A stretch of DNA of 64,000 bases, taken from Symbiodinium natans (taxonomy: Eukaryota > Sar > Dinophyceae > Suessiales > Symbiodiniaceae). The translations under genes and the position numbers were made by a program. The first letter of the stretch is position 1. Each line of letters opens with the position of its first letter. Below the pieces are notes generated by a model that was given only the letters and a program-made list of their open reading frames with translations, made no database searches and was not told the DNA's origin. The stretch spans positions 1,438,573 to 1,502,572 of the forward strand of contig CAJNDS010002146.1 of assembly GCA_905221605.1 (NCBI GenBank), written 5' to 3'. This document shows positions 63,859 to 64,000 of this stretch, in pieces.

Positions 63859-64000
63859 CTGGCGCCGAGGTTTAGGTTTTGAGGTTTGAGGTTTGAGGTT
63901 TAGGGTTTAGGGCTTAGGGTTTAGGGTTTAGGGTTTCGGGTTTAGGGTTTTATCTTTGGGATCTGACGTGGAGTTTGAGCGATCACCCTGAACTCCTACG

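Larger units (their letters stand above)
63525..63960. repeat. Telomere-like tracts around exons 1 and 2
   Basis: CCCTAAA/CCCCAAA 63525-63605, TTTAGGG/TTTGGGG 63700-63790 and 63875-63955. The AT-rich block ends at about 63330 and the formin-gene style of sequence resumes here. Confidence 0.9.

Overview
The window looks like nuclear DNA of an alveolate, most likely a dinoflagellate. This is an inference. It rests on the TTTAGGG/CCCTAAA telomere-type repeat, very low coding density, tiny exons, and splice donors that appear to be GT, GC and GA in similar numbers with acceptors mostly AG|G. There is no bacterial-style gene, tRNA or rRNA that I can see. One assembly gap (100 N) lies at 26715-26814.

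Almost all recognisable coding sequence lies on the minus strand and appears to belong to one giant gene that runs off both ends of the window (about 63858 down to 554 here). I could place 61 short exons, 27-138 nt each, about 4.1 kb of coding sequence in 63 kb. Exons between 44.0 and 33.7 kb together read as a formin FH2 actin-nucleating domain: the entry motif KPLWW+NK at 44.0/43.7 kb, the hallmark LGIILAVGNYLNGGTNRG at 38.2 kb, and the C-terminal helices down to 34.3 kb. Upstream (53-44 kb) is an unusual FH1-like region rich in Lys, Gly, Ala and Pro. Downstream (30-0.5 kb) is a long tail made of three alternating exon types, called here A (Lys-Gly-Lys), C (Lys-Gly-Pro) and B (Ala-Ala-Pro-Glu). 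They repeat in the order A-C-B with fixed splice phases, so that about 73 residues are added per cycle. At 3.2-6.3 kb the A-C-B units, introns included, are recent tandem copies.

The introns are the striking part. Most contain telomere-like tracts, and in most cases the tract just after the donor is (TTTAGGG)n and the tract before the acceptor is (CCCTAAA)n on the coding strand, so intron ends are inverted repeats. A second element, beginning at the donor with GTAGCCCAGTGGTACCC or a close variant, starts at least two FH2 introns, as an introner would.

Two introns are enormous. The one between 28.7 and 11.1 kb holds purine-rich tandem repeats and a near-perfect palindrome (about 14.1-26.7 kb, axis near 19.8 kb) built from nested smaller palindromes and minisatellites, then the gap, then a direct restart of the left arm. 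The one between 63.6 and 53.1 kb is AT-richer and holds several unrelated families of short hairpin repeats, plus one intact-looking reading frame of unknown function (about 55.5-54.5 kb). A Ty1/copia-like integrase fragment lies at 9.3-9.6 kb.

Splice sites were chosen by eye and partly by demanding phase agreement, so individual boundaries may be off by a few to a few tens of bases. The reading frames and FH2 match are much firmer.
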